From Chryseobacterium scophthalmum (GTDB taxonomy: Bacteria > Bacteroidota > Bacteroidia > Flavobacteriales > Weeksellaceae): a stretch of 64,000 nt of DNA. Shown in pieces: positions 16,850 through 24,857 of the stretch (within the stretch, counting starts at the first letter, position 1; every line of letters begins with the position of its first letter). A program made the translations under genes and the position numbers. The stretch spans positions 1,798,001 through 1,862,000 of the forward strand of contig NZ_FSRQ01000001.1 of NCBI RefSeq assembly GCF_900143185.1, given 5' to 3'. The notes below the pieces were generated by a model. It saw only the letters and a list, made by a program, of their open reading frames with translations, was not told the DNA's origin and searched no databases.

Positions 16850-17359
16850 TCATATATTTTTCCTTAAACTAAAAACCAGATTATCCGGAAAACCTTCATC
16901 CACTCTCCCCTCTTCCAAAGTAAAGTCATTTTTTAGAAGTAATGACTTTGAATTTTCATTAAATTTATTGGTGAATGCTAAAATTTCATTTAAATACAAC
17001 TCATTAAAACCGAAATTCAAAACAGCTTTCAAAGTTTCAGACATGATTCCTTTTCTGTGATGATCAGGTAGTAATTCATAACCGACCTCAGCTTCCGTTC
17101 GGTCTTCAGAAAATCGGTATAAACAGATTGTTCCGATTAGATTGGGTTGATTTTTCAAAGAAATTCCCCAATAAAATGTTTCTTTGTTTTCTACTCTCTT
17201 TTTAATTGTCAAAATAAAATCCAGTGCGTCATAATTTGTTTTTGGCGAAATTCTTTTGACAAACTGATTGACTACTTCATTGCTTCGAATCTTTAAAATA
17301 TCTTCTACATGACTTTCGTCGATTGATTTTAAAACTAATCTTTCGGTTTCTATTTTCAT
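16850..17359 (-). CDS. GNAT family N-acetyltransferase (RimJ/RimL-like)
   Basis: 169 residues of the RimJ/RimL-type GNAT group. It opens KIETERLVLKSIDESHVEDI, with the family's TERLxL. The acetyl-CoA-binding loop is VGYELLPDHHRKGIMSETL near residue 91. NEILAFTNKFNENSKSLLLK follows. The acceptor may be a protein N-terminus or a small molecule. The 3' end borders the repeat at 16736-16847. Confidence 0.8.
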   Translation of the reverse strand: MKIETERLVLKSIDESHVEDILKIRSNEVVNQFVKRISPKTNYDALDFILTIKKRVENKETFYWGISLKNQPNLIGTICLYRFSEDRTEAEVGYELLPDHHRKGIMSETLKAVLNFGFNELYLNEILAFTNKFNENSKSLLLKNDFTLEEGRVDEGFPDNLVFSLRKNI

Positions 17360-17382
17360 CTATTAAATGTAAGAAAACTTTC

Positions 17383-17519
17383 AACCATAAAAAACACAAA
17401 AACTTAAACACATTAATAATTTAGTTTAATACATATTGTTTTAGAGAAACCCATCAGCTTTTGAAAATTTTAAAGCCCCTTAATTATTCAAACTAATACT
17501 TTTGTGTCTTTTGTTGTTT
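17383..17519. repeat. Hairpin-like intergenic element with ACACAAAA ends
   Basis: The left arm AACCATAAAAAACACAAAA (from 17383) is mirrored by the right arm CTTTTGTGTCTTTTGTTGTT (to 17519), with several mismatches. About 137 bp, non-coding. The arms resemble those of the element at 49070-49227. Confidence 0.5.
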
Positions 17520-17569
17520 AAATAAAAACACATTTTCAAATTCTCCAATTAATTCATTTTCAAATTAAT

Positions 17570-17577
17570 TATCTTTG
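17570..17577 (+). promoter_or_regulatory. -7 box (TATCTTTG) of mutS2
   Basis: Exact TAnnTTTG match, 4 bases before the GTG start codon at 17582. No good TTTG is seen at -33. Confidence 0.55.
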
Positions 17578-17581
17578 CACT

Positions 17582-19729
17582 GTGTATATAGATAAAGAAG
17601 ATTTAGACGAATTAGAATTTCCGCAATTGCTCGCGGAAATTGCTCCTTTTGCATATTCTCCGAAAACGAGAGATAAAATTCTTGAACTTCGTCCGATGGA
17701 AATTGACGAAGCTGAAGTTTCATTAAAAAAAACTTCCGAATATTTATCGAGTTTTGAAAGTTCGAATGCGATTCCATTCAATGAATATGAAGATATTGAA
17801 AATGAACTAAAAGTAATGCTGATCGAAAATTATCGATTGGAAAATGTAGCTTTTATCAAAATAAAAACGTTAACGGAACAAATTGGGAAACTGCAAAAGT
17901 TTTTTCCAACCATGCCCGAAACTTTTCCTAATTTGATTCAGGATGTTTCTGCATTAGAATTTAGAAAAGAAATCATTGATAAAGTTGATAAAGTTTTTAA
18001 CCGTTTTGGCGAAGTGAAAAGTGAAGCCTCACCAATTTTAAAAGAGTTGAGAACGCAAATTCAACATGCCAAAAAAGCAATTACAGAAAATTTCAACCGA
18101 GCTTTATTCAATTACGGTCAAAGTGAATTTTTGGATGATATTCGCGAAACGATTATTGACGACCAAAGAGTTTTGGCGGTAAAATCGGCATACAAAAAAA
18201 GAGTTGCTGGAAGAGTTTTAGGACTTTCAAAAACCGGTTCTATTACTTACATGCAACCCGATTCTGTAGTAAAGCATTATTTTAAGCTAAAGGAAGATCA
18301 GGAAGAAGAGAAAAAGGAAATAGACAAAATTCTGAGAAAATTAACCGCAGAATTGGCAGAATTCCAACCTCAGCTTTGGAGATATCAAATGTATATTTTC
18401 GATCTTGATTTAACGAGAGCAAAAGCGAAATTTGCAGAGCTTGTTAACGGAGTTTTACCGAAAATCAACCGCCACAGAACACTAAAATTAAGAGAAGCTT
18501 TTCACCCTTTATTGTTTTTGAGAAATAAATCTGAAAACAAAACTATTTTCCCACAATCATTAAGTTTAACAGATCATAACAGAATTATCTGTATTTCCGG
18601 ACCGAATGCTGGAGGAAAATCTATTACGCTGAAAACTGTAGGTTTGCTTCAATTGATGATCCAAAGTGGAATTTTGGTTCCTACACATCCGAAATCTGAG
18701 ATGTTTTTCTTTGATAAAATTATGACCGATATTGGCGATAATCAATCTATTGAAAATCATCTTTCGACCTATTCGTCAAGATTAAAGAAAATGGGCGGGA
18801 TCATCCGTGAAGCCGATGCAGAAACACTTTTATTGATTGACGAATTTGGAACAGGTTCTGACCCTGAATTGGGTGGCGCTTTGGCTGAAAGTTTCCTTGA
18901 ATTTTTCTATGATAAGAAGAGTTTTGCGATTATTACAACGCATTACACGAATATCAAATTGGTTGTGGAAGAGCTTCCGAATGCGCAAAATGCGGCAATG
19001 CTTTTCAATGAAGAGACACTTGAACCAATGTACAAACTGGAAATCGGACAAGCAGGAAGTTCATTTACTTTTGAAGTTGCTGAAAAGAATAAAATCCCAA
19101 GATTTATCATTCATTCTGCCAAGAAAAAAGTGGAACATGATATTGTGAATTTAGATAAAACTATTGTAAAACTTCAGCAGGAAAAATACGAAGTTGAAAA
19201 GCTGAAAACTGATCTTGCCGAAAGAAAGGAATCGGTGGAAGACAAGCGTGATAATCTGCAAAAACTAAATGAGCAGCTTCAGCAAAAGTTATTCAATTTT
19301 CAGAAATTGTACGAAGATGAGCATCGTAAACTTCAGTTCGGAACCAAGATTGAATCTTTCATCGACAGCTATGTAAAAGGAAAATCAAGGAAAGATGTGG
19401 TGAAAGATTTCGTAAAAATTCTGGAACAGGAAAAATTCAGAAAAATAGGAGCTGATAAAGATGAAACTAAGCGTCTTCAGGTGGTAAAAAGAAAAATTAC
19501 CCAACAACTGAAAAAGGAGGAGGTTATCGAAAAAATTACCGAAACCAACGAAAAGATCGAGGAAAAACGTAAAGTAGACCGCGCTGTCTGGATGAAAGAA
19601 GGGCAACGTGTGAGAATTACCGGAAGTACAAGTGTGGGAACGATTGAAAAAATATCGAGAAATAAAGTGACGGTAAATTATGGAACGTTTAAGACAATGA
19701 TCGATGCTGACGAACTGGAGAGAATTTAA
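17582..19729 (+). CDS. mutS2: MutS2-like ATPase lacking the Smr domain
   Basis: 715 residues starting with GTG; the next residues, YIDKEDLDELEFPQLL, are the family's usual opening. MutS2 proteins bind branched DNA or stalled ribosomes and use a dimeric ABC-type ATPase. Walker A GPNAGGKSITLK is near residue 340, and Walker B LLLIDEFGTGSDPELGG near residue 415. A long charged coiled coil spans about 500-660, and a KOW-like segment (GQRVRITGSTSVGTIEKIS) ends the protein. Family members usually continue into an Smr nuclease domain and reach about 780 residues; that domain is absent. The promoter box is 4 bases upstream. Confidence 0.88.
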   Translation: MYIDKEDLDELEFPQLLAEIAPFAYSPKTRDKILELRPMEIDEAEVSLKKTSEYLSSFESSNAIPFNEYEDIENELKVMLIENYRLENVAFIKIKTLTEQIGKLQKFFPTMPETFPNLIQDVSALEFRKEIIDKVDKVFNRFGEVKSEASPILKELRTQIQHAKKAITENFNRALFNYGQSEFLDDIRETIIDDQRVLAVKSAYKKRVAGRVLGLSKTGSITYMQPDSVVKHYFKLKEDQEEEKKEIDKILRKLTAELAEFQPQLWRYQMYIFDLDLTRAKAKFAELVNGVLPKINRHRTLKLREAFHPLLFLRNKSENKTIFPQSLSLTDHNRIICISGPNAGGKSITLKTVGLLQLMIQSGILVPTHPKSEMFFFDKIMTDIGDNQSIENHLSTYSSRLKKMGGIIREADAETLLLIDEFGTGSDPELGGALAESFLEFFYDKKSFAIITTHYTNIKLVVEELPNAQNAAMLFNEETLEPMYKLEIGQAGSSFTFEVAEKNKIPRFIIHSAKKKVEHDIVNLDKTIVKLQQEKYEVEKLKTDLAERKESVEDKRDNLQKLNEQLQQKLFNFQKLYEDEHRKLQFGTKIESFIDSYVKGKSRKDVVKDFVKILEQEKFRKIGADKDETKRLQVVKRKITQQLKKEEVIEKITETNEKIEEKRKVDRAVWMKEGQRVRITGSTSVGTIEKISRNKVTVNYGTFKTMIDADELERI

Positions 19730-19862
19730 TTTTGAATTAATTTTCAACGCAAAGATTATCTTCTACTTTTAATATTTTAAGAAGCAAAGAGTTGCGAACA
19801 AGTCGCTTAAGCTTGAATATGCAGACGATTTATCAAATTATTTTATTGATTATTAATTTTAA

Positions 19863-20351
19863 ATGACTGTAAAAACTCATATCACATTTAAGGATTTTTT
19901 GAATTTTAATATTAAAAATTCATTCCCAAGAATTATTATTTTTTCATTAATCATATTAGCTATTTTTGGGTTAAACTTTTCTAATGCTGAATATAATACG
20001 AAGGAAATTTTCAAATCTGCATCGATTTGGTTTGCTGCTGTTTTTGTTTTTATCATCATCCGTTCTTATTTCCGTTTGAAAAATGCTTTTTACTCTAACA
20101 AGAAAATTCAGGAAGAGATTATTTATACTTTCACTGATGAAAAAGTTCAGACCAAAGGCGAAACATTTGATGGCGATTTTACATGGAATACAGTCCACAG
20201 AGTAAAAGAAACCAAAGACTGGTTTTTAGTTTATCAAAGTAAAACAACGATGAATATGATTCCGAAAAAATACTTTTCACCAAGTGAAATTATAGAATTA
20301 AGGAATATTATTGAAAAAAATAATGTGAAAGCAAAACTTAGAAATGATTAA
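19863..20351 (+). CDS. YcxB-like membrane protein
   Basis: 162 residues. Two membrane helices lie at about 20-40 and 52-70. The C-terminal half has the YcxB-like pattern: IIYTFTDEKVQTKGETFDGDFTWNTVHRVKETKDWFLVYQ and KKYFSPSEIIELRNII in separate segments. Function is unknown. The 130 bp upstream contains ACGCAAAG-type repeat words. It ends at the bidirectional terminator 20373-20408. Confidence 0.65.
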   Translation: MTVKTHITFKDFLNFNIKNSFPRIIIFSLIILAIFGLNFSNAEYNTKEIFKSASIWFAAVFVFIIIRSYFRLKNAFYSNKKIQEEIIYTFTDEKVQTKGETFDGDFTWNTVHRVKETKDWFLVYQSKTTMNMIPKKYFSPSEIIELRNIIEKNNVKAKLRND

Positions 20352-20372
20352 AAAAAATCATTTTAATATAAA

Positions 20373-20408
20373 AATAGAGCGCTGTAACTGGCGCTCTATT
20401 CTTTTTTA
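20373..20408. terminator. Bidirectional terminator
   Basis: Ten-base stem AATAGAGCGC/GCGCTCTATT with an 8-base loop, followed by CTTTTTT on the plus strand and a T-rich stretch on the minus strand. It lies between convergent genes. Confidence 0.85.
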
Positions 20409-21503
20409 TTTCTTAATAAATTTAAACCTTGAATTTTCTTTTTCCTTTAATGAAATAAAATATATTCCTTTTACTAAATGACCGACTTTCAATGTTTTAT
20501 TTTTAGTTTTCCCTTCGCTTAGCTTTTGTCCTGCCACATTATATATTTCAAAATCTATATCTGATGAAATTCCTGAAATATTCAAAACATCTGAAGTTGG
20601 ATTTGGGTAAATACCGATTTCTTTATTTTTATTAATTTCAGTTGTTGCAAGATTAGCTTCTGTTGATAAATATACATCATAATCCTCAACCTCACCATAA
20701 CCAAAATTGCCGCAACCGTTTGTAACAGCTGTATTTGAAAAAATAACTCTCATCGTAACAGCACAACTTATATTTCCGCCGACCGAAGCTAAAGACGGAA
20801 CGCTAAACGTATTTGTACTAATATTAGCCGAGCTTGATGTAACATTCATAATTATTTCGCTCGTTTCGAAAATCCCATTTGCATTAAAATCAATCCAAGC
20901 CGTTACAAAAGCTGCATTTGGATTGATTGCACCTATTTTGGTAGCAGAAATCATATTGTTTGCAGAATCCCAAGTTAAATAAACTTTACGAGTAGCGTCG
21001 GGACGATAATCGGTGTATAAAGATGCGGCTGAATTGCTTATCATTTGTGATAAACCAGTTGAGGAAGGAGTAACTGTAATATTCGAAAGATGCATAAGGC
21101 CAGAATTTGTTGATTCTGATGTAAAATAATTGAGTTTTGTATTAAAAACCACTAAAGTTGACCATGCACCAGGAACGTTATTACAAAGTTTAGCAACCTG
21201 TACTTCATAAGCTGTGCATGGCGTTAAACCATTCAAATTAAAAAAATTCTGGTTTCCGGGGACAAACGGTGAACTCCATGGAAAATTCCCAACAGGCCTG
21301 AATCTCAAAATATAATTTGAAGTATTCGGATCATTTGCCCAACTCACAGTTGCTGCTGTATGTGAAATATTTGTTACTGAAACATTTGCCGGAGCCAATA
21401 GATCGCAAAAAAATTCAGACTTTGCTTTTTCAGGAATACTTTTTCCCTGATAAAATGTAGTTCCAAATAAAACAAGAAATAAATACAGTAAATTTTTAAT
21501 CAT
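20406..21503 (-). CDS. Type IX secretion cargo with FN3 and GEVED domains
   Basis: 365 residues. A signal peptide covers the first 20 or so residues. A fibronectin type III domain spans about 37-125 (VSVTNISHTAATVSWAND...). A GEVED-type domain spans about 135-285 (AWIDFNANGIFETSEI, FGYGEVEDYDVYL). The C-terminus is a type A T9SS sorting domain, from EIGIYPNPTSDVLNISG to the terminal FIKK. It should be exported and anchored at or released from the cell surface. No catalytic domain is seen, so an adhesive or binding role is likely. Confidence 0.85.
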   Translation of the reverse strand: MIKNLLYLFLVLFGTTFYQGKSIPEKAKSEFFCDLLAPANVSVTNISHTAATVSWANDPNTSNYILRFRPVGNFPWSSPFVPGNQNFFNLNGLTPCTAYEVQVAKLCNNVPGAWSTLVVFNTKLNYFTSESTNSGLMHLSNITVTPSSTGLSQMISNSAASLYTDYRPDATRKVYLTWDSANNMISATKIGAINPNAAFVTAWIDFNANGIFETSEIIMNVTSSSANISTNTFSVPSLASVGGNISCAVTMRVIFSNTAVTNGCGNFGYGEVEDYDVYLSTEANLATTEINKNKEIGIYPNPTSDVLNISGISSDIDFEIYNVAGQKLSEGKTKNKTLKVGHLVKGIYFISLKEKENSRFKFIKK

Positions 21504-21582
21504 GTAATTAGTTTTAAATTATTTTTAAAAATAATAAAATATTCTTCAACAAGTGATTAAAACTTTATTCTTATTTTTGAAA

Positions 21583-21861
21583 ATGCTTGTCAATATTAAA
21601 ATATTGTGGATCTTTTACAGGAAACTTCTCATTCCGGGAATTATATTTTCTTTATTGGCCTCCATTCCAGCAGGAATAAATTTTGAAAATTTCAGCTTTG
21701 GTTTTTTATTTATTTTCCCGTTGATGCATTATTTCATCTATGAATTAAGATTGAAAAACGAATATCTTTTCTATGCTAATTTTGGGTTTTCCAGAATATC
21801 GCTTTGGATGATTACAGTTGCTTTTAGTGTTATTTTAAAACTTATTTCATTTATTCTATGA
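21583..21861 (+). CDS. Small membrane protein, putative ABC transporter partner
   Basis: 92 residues from the ATG at 21583; a GTG at 21553 would add 10 hydrophobic residues. Three hydrophobic segments are seen, at about 10-30, 38-52 and 70-90. The stop overlaps the start of the ABC ATPase gene by 4 bases (ATGA). With three helices it is far smaller than a normal ABC permease. It may be a minimal permease or a regulatory partner. I do not recognise a named family. Confidence 0.6.
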   Translation: MLVNIKILWIFYRKLLIPGIIFSLLASIPAGINFENFSFGFLFIFPLMHYFIYELRLKNEYLFYANFGFSRISLWMITVAFSVILKLISFIL

Positions 21862-22517
21862 GCAAGCTTCATATCGACAGCATTACAAAATCTTTTGGTG
21901 AAAAAGATATTTTGAAAGACATTTACTTAAGCTGTGAAACCGGGAATATTTCCGGGCTTTTAGGAAGAAATGGTTCGGGAAAGTCAACTTTATTTCAAAT
22001 TATTTTTGGATCGATAAAAGGTGATACACAATATATAAAGCTCAACAATACGATTTTACAAAATCAATTTGACCGAAAAAATAGAATCACCTATTTACCT
22101 CAACATTCATTTTTACCAAAGAATATAAAAATTAGAAAGCTTATTAATTTGTTTTGTGATAAAGAAAACAGTACAAAAATTTCTCAATCTGAATTAGTTC
22201 AACCATTTTTAAATGAGACTCCAAATACGCTTTCAGCTGGCGAGCTTAGAATTGTAGAAGTTTTGCTGATTATTTATTCTAAAGCAGAATTTATTTTGCT
22301 GGATGAGCCGTTTCACAGTCTTTCTCCAAAAGTAGTAACCGAAATTAAAACAGCTATTAAACAACAAACTGATAAAGGCTTTATTATTTCGGATCATCAA
22401 TATCATGATGTTTTGGATATTTCAGATGATATTTTTCTTCTTTCTGATGGTCATTTAAAACCAATTAAAGATTTAACAGAATTGAAAAGGTTTAATTATC
22501 TTCCAAAAAATATTTAA
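21858..22517 (+). CDS. ABC transporter ATP-binding protein
   Basis: 219 residues containing one complete nucleotide-binding domain. Walker A is GLLGRNGSGKSTLF near residue 34. The Q-loop is in TYLPQHSFLP. The signature is LSAGELR, where LSGGQ is usual. Walker B is FILLDEPFHSLS, and the H-loop His is in IISDHQYHDV. It is translationally coupled to the small membrane protein upstream. The substrate is unknown. The altered signature is compatible with ATP binding, but unusual. Confidence 0.85.
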   Translation: MSKLHIDSITKSFGEKDILKDIYLSCETGNISGLLGRNGSGKSTLFQIIFGSIKGDTQYIKLNNTILQNQFDRKNRITYLPQHSFLPKNIKIRKLINLFCDKENSTKISQSELVQPFLNETPNTLSAGELRIVEVLLIIYSKAEFILLDEPFHSLSPKVVTEIKTAIKQQTDKGFIISDHQYHDVLDISDDIFLLSDGHLKPIKDLTELKRFNYLPKNI

Positions 22518-22521
22518 TTTA

Positions 22522-22529
22522 TATCTTTG
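22522..22529 (+). promoter_or_regulatory. -7 box (TATCTTTG) upstream of the secreted protein gene
   Basis: Exact TAnnTTTG match, 22 bases before the ATG at 22552. It lies immediately after the ABC ATPase stop codon. Confidence 0.45.
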
Positions 22530-22551
22530 AGCTATAAATATTCTTTTCATC

Positions 22552-23349
22552 ATGACTTTCATCCACAAAGCAATCTATTTATCGGTATTCTGTATTTTTT
22601 CTTTTAGTTTGATCAATGCTCAGAATAAAGTTCCTTTTGGCGTAGTAAAAGCCGAAGAAGGTTATGCAATGGTGCGTGTACACAAAGAAGATTACCGTAA
22701 AATTGTTGACAAAATCAGGATGAAAAGAGGAGATGTTTTTGTTTATGTAAAACCTGCTCCGGGAGAAACTGAATGGATCTGGATAAAATATCCTGAAAAA
22801 GAAGAGCTCCCAAAGCCTTTTGTGAGATATGACAGTCTTAATAAAGAAGGAATGGTGAATAAAGGTCGTATTGCATTTATCGATCAGCTTCCAAAATTTA
22901 CTCCGGTATTATCTAAAAACGGAAGATCGATTACTTTTACAGACAATAATAATCAGAAAATACCGACTGCTCAAAGAACAAAAGTGGTAATTGATATTTA
23001 TCCATCAAGTGCAAAATTTAAAAAGCAGGAAAAAGATGCCGAAGGAAATATCATTAAAATAGACAAACAAAAAACCTGGGGACTCGGAAAGGAACTTCCT
23101 GAAGATTTAAAAGAAATAAAATCAGTTCGAGTACAACAACCCGGAAGAGGTTCTGTTTTTGTAAGAGAGGCGATTAAAAATATGTTTAATCCGACGATGG
23201 ACTTTGAAAACATGGGAGTTACTTCAATTGATGATGACCATATTTTTCTTTATATGATTAATGGTTCGGGTGAACACCGATACACTACTTTCTGGACAAT
23301 TAAGGAAGGAAGAGCAATCAGCCAGATTATTTACAGCAACCCTGAATAA
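22552..23349 (+). CDS. Hypothetical secreted protein
   Basis: 265 residues with a Sec signal peptide (cleavage probably after LINAQ, residue 24). The mature part is basic and beta-rich, with GVVKAEEGYAMVRVHKEDY, GDVFVYVKPAPGETEW and VRVQQPGRGSVFVREAI. I recognise no domain. Neither a lipobox nor a T9SS sorting signal is present, so a soluble periplasmic location is the simplest reading. Confidence 0.65.
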   Translation: MTFIHKAIYLSVFCIFSFSLINAQNKVPFGVVKAEEGYAMVRVHKEDYRKIVDKIRMKRGDVFVYVKPAPGETEWIWIKYPEKEELPKPFVRYDSLNKEGMVNKGRIAFIDQLPKFTPVLSKNGRSITFTDNNNQKIPTAQRTKVVIDIYPSSAKFKKQEKDAEGNIIKIDKQKTWGLGKELPEDLKEIKSVRVQQPGRGSVFVREAIKNMFNPTMDFENMGVTSIDDDHIFLYMINGSGEHRYTTFWTIKEGRAISQIIYSNPE

Positions 23350-23378
23350 TTCTTTACCATATATTCTTTTATTATTCT

Positions 23379-23386
23379 TATTTTTG
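23379..23386 (+). promoter_or_regulatory. -7 box (TATTTTTG) of the riboswitch transcript
   Basis: Exact TAnnTTTG match. The predicted RNA would start near 23391, about 50 bases before the cobalamin riboswitch core. Confidence 0.55.
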
Positions 23387-23431
23387 CAACCGAAAAGTCT
23401 TTAGCTTTTGGCGTATCGCTTTATGCTACTA

Positions 23432-23600
23432 TTTTTCGAGAAATTGGTTCTGTTTAACTACAGATTAAAAGGGAATCGTGTGAAAATCACGAACTGTCGC
23501 GCAACTGTAAGTAACCGAAGTCTTTATAAAAAGCCACTGTGCAAAAGCATGGGAAGGAATAAAGATGTTACAAGTCAGGAGACCTGCCTATTTCTTTAGA
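23432..23600 (+). ncRNA. Cobalamin (AdoCbl) riboswitch
   Basis: The conserved core is present in order: GGGAATCGTG from 23471, CGCGCAACTGTAA just after it, AGCCACTG at 23532-23539, GCATGGGAAGG near 23548-23558, and the B12 box AGTCAGGAGACCTGCC at 23573-23588. A TAnnTTTG promoter box precedes it at 23379. Such riboswitches repress expression on binding adenosylcobalamin and normally control cobalamin uptake or synthesis genes. Here the next gene is an acyl-CoA thioesterase at 23719. A hairpin TTCAGGAA/TTCCTGAA at 23643-23665 lies between them and may be part of the expression platform, but it has no T-tract. Confidence 0.9.
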
Positions 23601-23718
23601 CAAAAACTTTCGCGATTTGAAGTTGATTGATCTTATAGTCTTTTCAGGAATTTCATGTTCCTGAATAATTCTGTTGGTTCCAATATCATTTCATTTTCGC
23701 TTTAATTAATAATGAAAT

Positions 23719-24102
23719 ATGACTACAGAAGAAAGAATTCAATCATCGGAAACCAGAATTTTCAAAGCCGTTTTCCCTAATACCACCAATCATTACGATA
23801 CTCTTTTCGGAGGAACAGCCATGCAATTGATGGATGAAGTTGCCTTTATTACCGCAACAAGATTTGCAAGAAAACGCGTGGTAACCGTAAGCAGTGATAA
23901 AATCGATTTTAAAAAACCTATTCCTGCAGGAACAATTGTAGAATTAATCGGAAAAGTTTCACACGTTGGAAAAACGAGTATGAAAGTGAATGTTGAAATC
24001 TATACCGAACAAATGTATTCTTACGAAAGGGAAAAAGCTATTGTGGGAGATTTTACTTTTGTGGCGATTGATGAGTTTAAGAAACCAATTCAAATACTAT
24101 AA
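23719..24102 (+). CDS. Acyl-CoA thioesterase (YciA-like, hotdog fold)
   Basis: 127 residues of the hotdog-fold acyl-CoA hydrolase group. The diagnostic segment NHYDTLFGGTAMQLMDEVAFI near residue 20-40 is seen as FGGTAMQLMDE, followed by SSDKIDFKKPIPAGTIVEL and the terminal GDFTFVAID. It hydrolyses acyl-CoA to free acid and CoA. It is the first gene after the cobalamin riboswitch, which is not a usual target. It ends at two strong hairpins. Confidence 0.85.
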   Translation: MTTEERIQSSETRIFKAVFPNTTNHYDTLFGGTAMQLMDEVAFITATRFARKRVVTVSSDKIDFKKPIPAGTIVELIGKVSHVGKTSMKVNVEIYTEQMYSYEREKAIVGDFTFVAIDEFKKPIQIL

Positions 24103-24108
24103 ATAAAG

Positions 24109-24137
24109 AATTTCGGCGACCTTCGGTCGCCGAAATT
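24109..24137 (+). terminator. First GC-rich hairpin after the thioesterase gene
   Basis: Thirteen-base perfect stem AATTTCGGCGACC/GGTCGCCGAAATT with the loop TTC. No long T-tract follows. Confidence 0.6.
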
Positions 24138-24166
24138 TAACGTTAAATTCAAATGTTTTTTTTTGC

Positions 24167-24202
24167 AGTTTCGGCGGGCCTTTGGCCCGCCGAAACTTTT
24201 TC
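24167..24202 (+). terminator. Second GC-rich hairpin with T-tract
   Basis: Fourteen-base perfect stem AGTTTCGGCGGGCC/GGCCCGCCGAAACT with the loop TTT, followed by TTTTTC. It shares TTTCGGCG with the first hairpin and is a strong terminator. Confidence 0.8.
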
Positions 24203-24266
24203 ATTTTATTAAATTATCTAAAAATAAATTTCAAACAATCGACTCGAAATCTGTGGGAATAAAAAA

Positions 24267-24857
24267 TTATCTCAAAACTTTTTCAGAATCCAAACTTAGG
24301 TTAAGCAAGGTCTGGAAAGCCTCTCCCATTTCGTCAGAAGCTCTGCTGATTGCATTTTCAAGCATATTTCTTATTTGAAGTTCTGTTACTTTTGCTTCCG
24401 TCCAGCTTTTTCCGGAGGTGTAAGAATTAAGAATGAAAGGCATAATTCTGTCGATGGCACAAGCAAAAATGGCATCGGGAGTTTGTTCTTCTTCAAATTC
24501 AAGCCAAAGATTAAAAAATTCTGAACGGATAGGCTCGTCTAAAATTCCGAAAATATTCTGAGCAGATTGTTTTTCTCTTTCAAATTTCCCAACCATCGCT
24601 GCTTCGTCAAAAAGAAAAGTATCACCCGCTTCAATTTCCACCAAATCATGAATTGACAGCATTCTGATCACTCTCAACAAATCGATATCGGCTCTGTTTT
24701 TGGCGTAAGGAAAAAGAATTTGGGCTAAAATGATAATCTGCCACGAATGTTCGGCAGTATTTTCTCTTCTGGAATCATCTGCATTGTAATTTCGTCTCTG
24801 CACATTTTTTAATGCGTCTACTGCGAGGATAAAATCAATTTCTTTCTGTATTTTCAT
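24267..24857 (-). CDS. HD domain hydrolase (YfbR/HDDC2-like)
   Basis: 196 residues of the HD superfamily. Metal-binding residues are visible in NTAEHSWQIIILAQIL near residue 38 and MLSIHDLVEIEAGDTFLFDE near residue 72, with the distal Asp in ACAIDRIMPF. The size and EAGD segment fit YfbR/HDDC2-type nucleotidases that hydrolyse deoxynucleoside monophosphates. A longer frame exists from a TTG at 24905, but MKIQKEIDFILAVDALK is the family-like start. The first codons overlap the end of the upstream frameshifted gene. Confidence 0.8.
   Translation of the reverse strand: MKIQKEIDFILAVDALKNVQRRNYNADDSRRENTAEHSWQIIILAQILFPYAKNRADIDLLRVIRMLSIHDLVEIEAGDTFLFDEAAMVGKFEREKQSAQNIFGILDEPIRSEFFNLWLEFEEEQTPDAIFACAIDRIMPFILNSYTSGKSWTEAKVTELQIRNMLENAISRASDEMGEAFQTLLNLSLDSEKVLR

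Noticed and set aside
19735..19860. Remnant of an Smr domain after mutS2
   Set aside because: Translation in all three forward frames gives early stops and no Smr-like motif.
23408..23599. 63-residue open frame with a plausible ATG
   Set aside because: It runs through the structured core of the cobalamin riboswitch; the bases are explained by RNA conservation.
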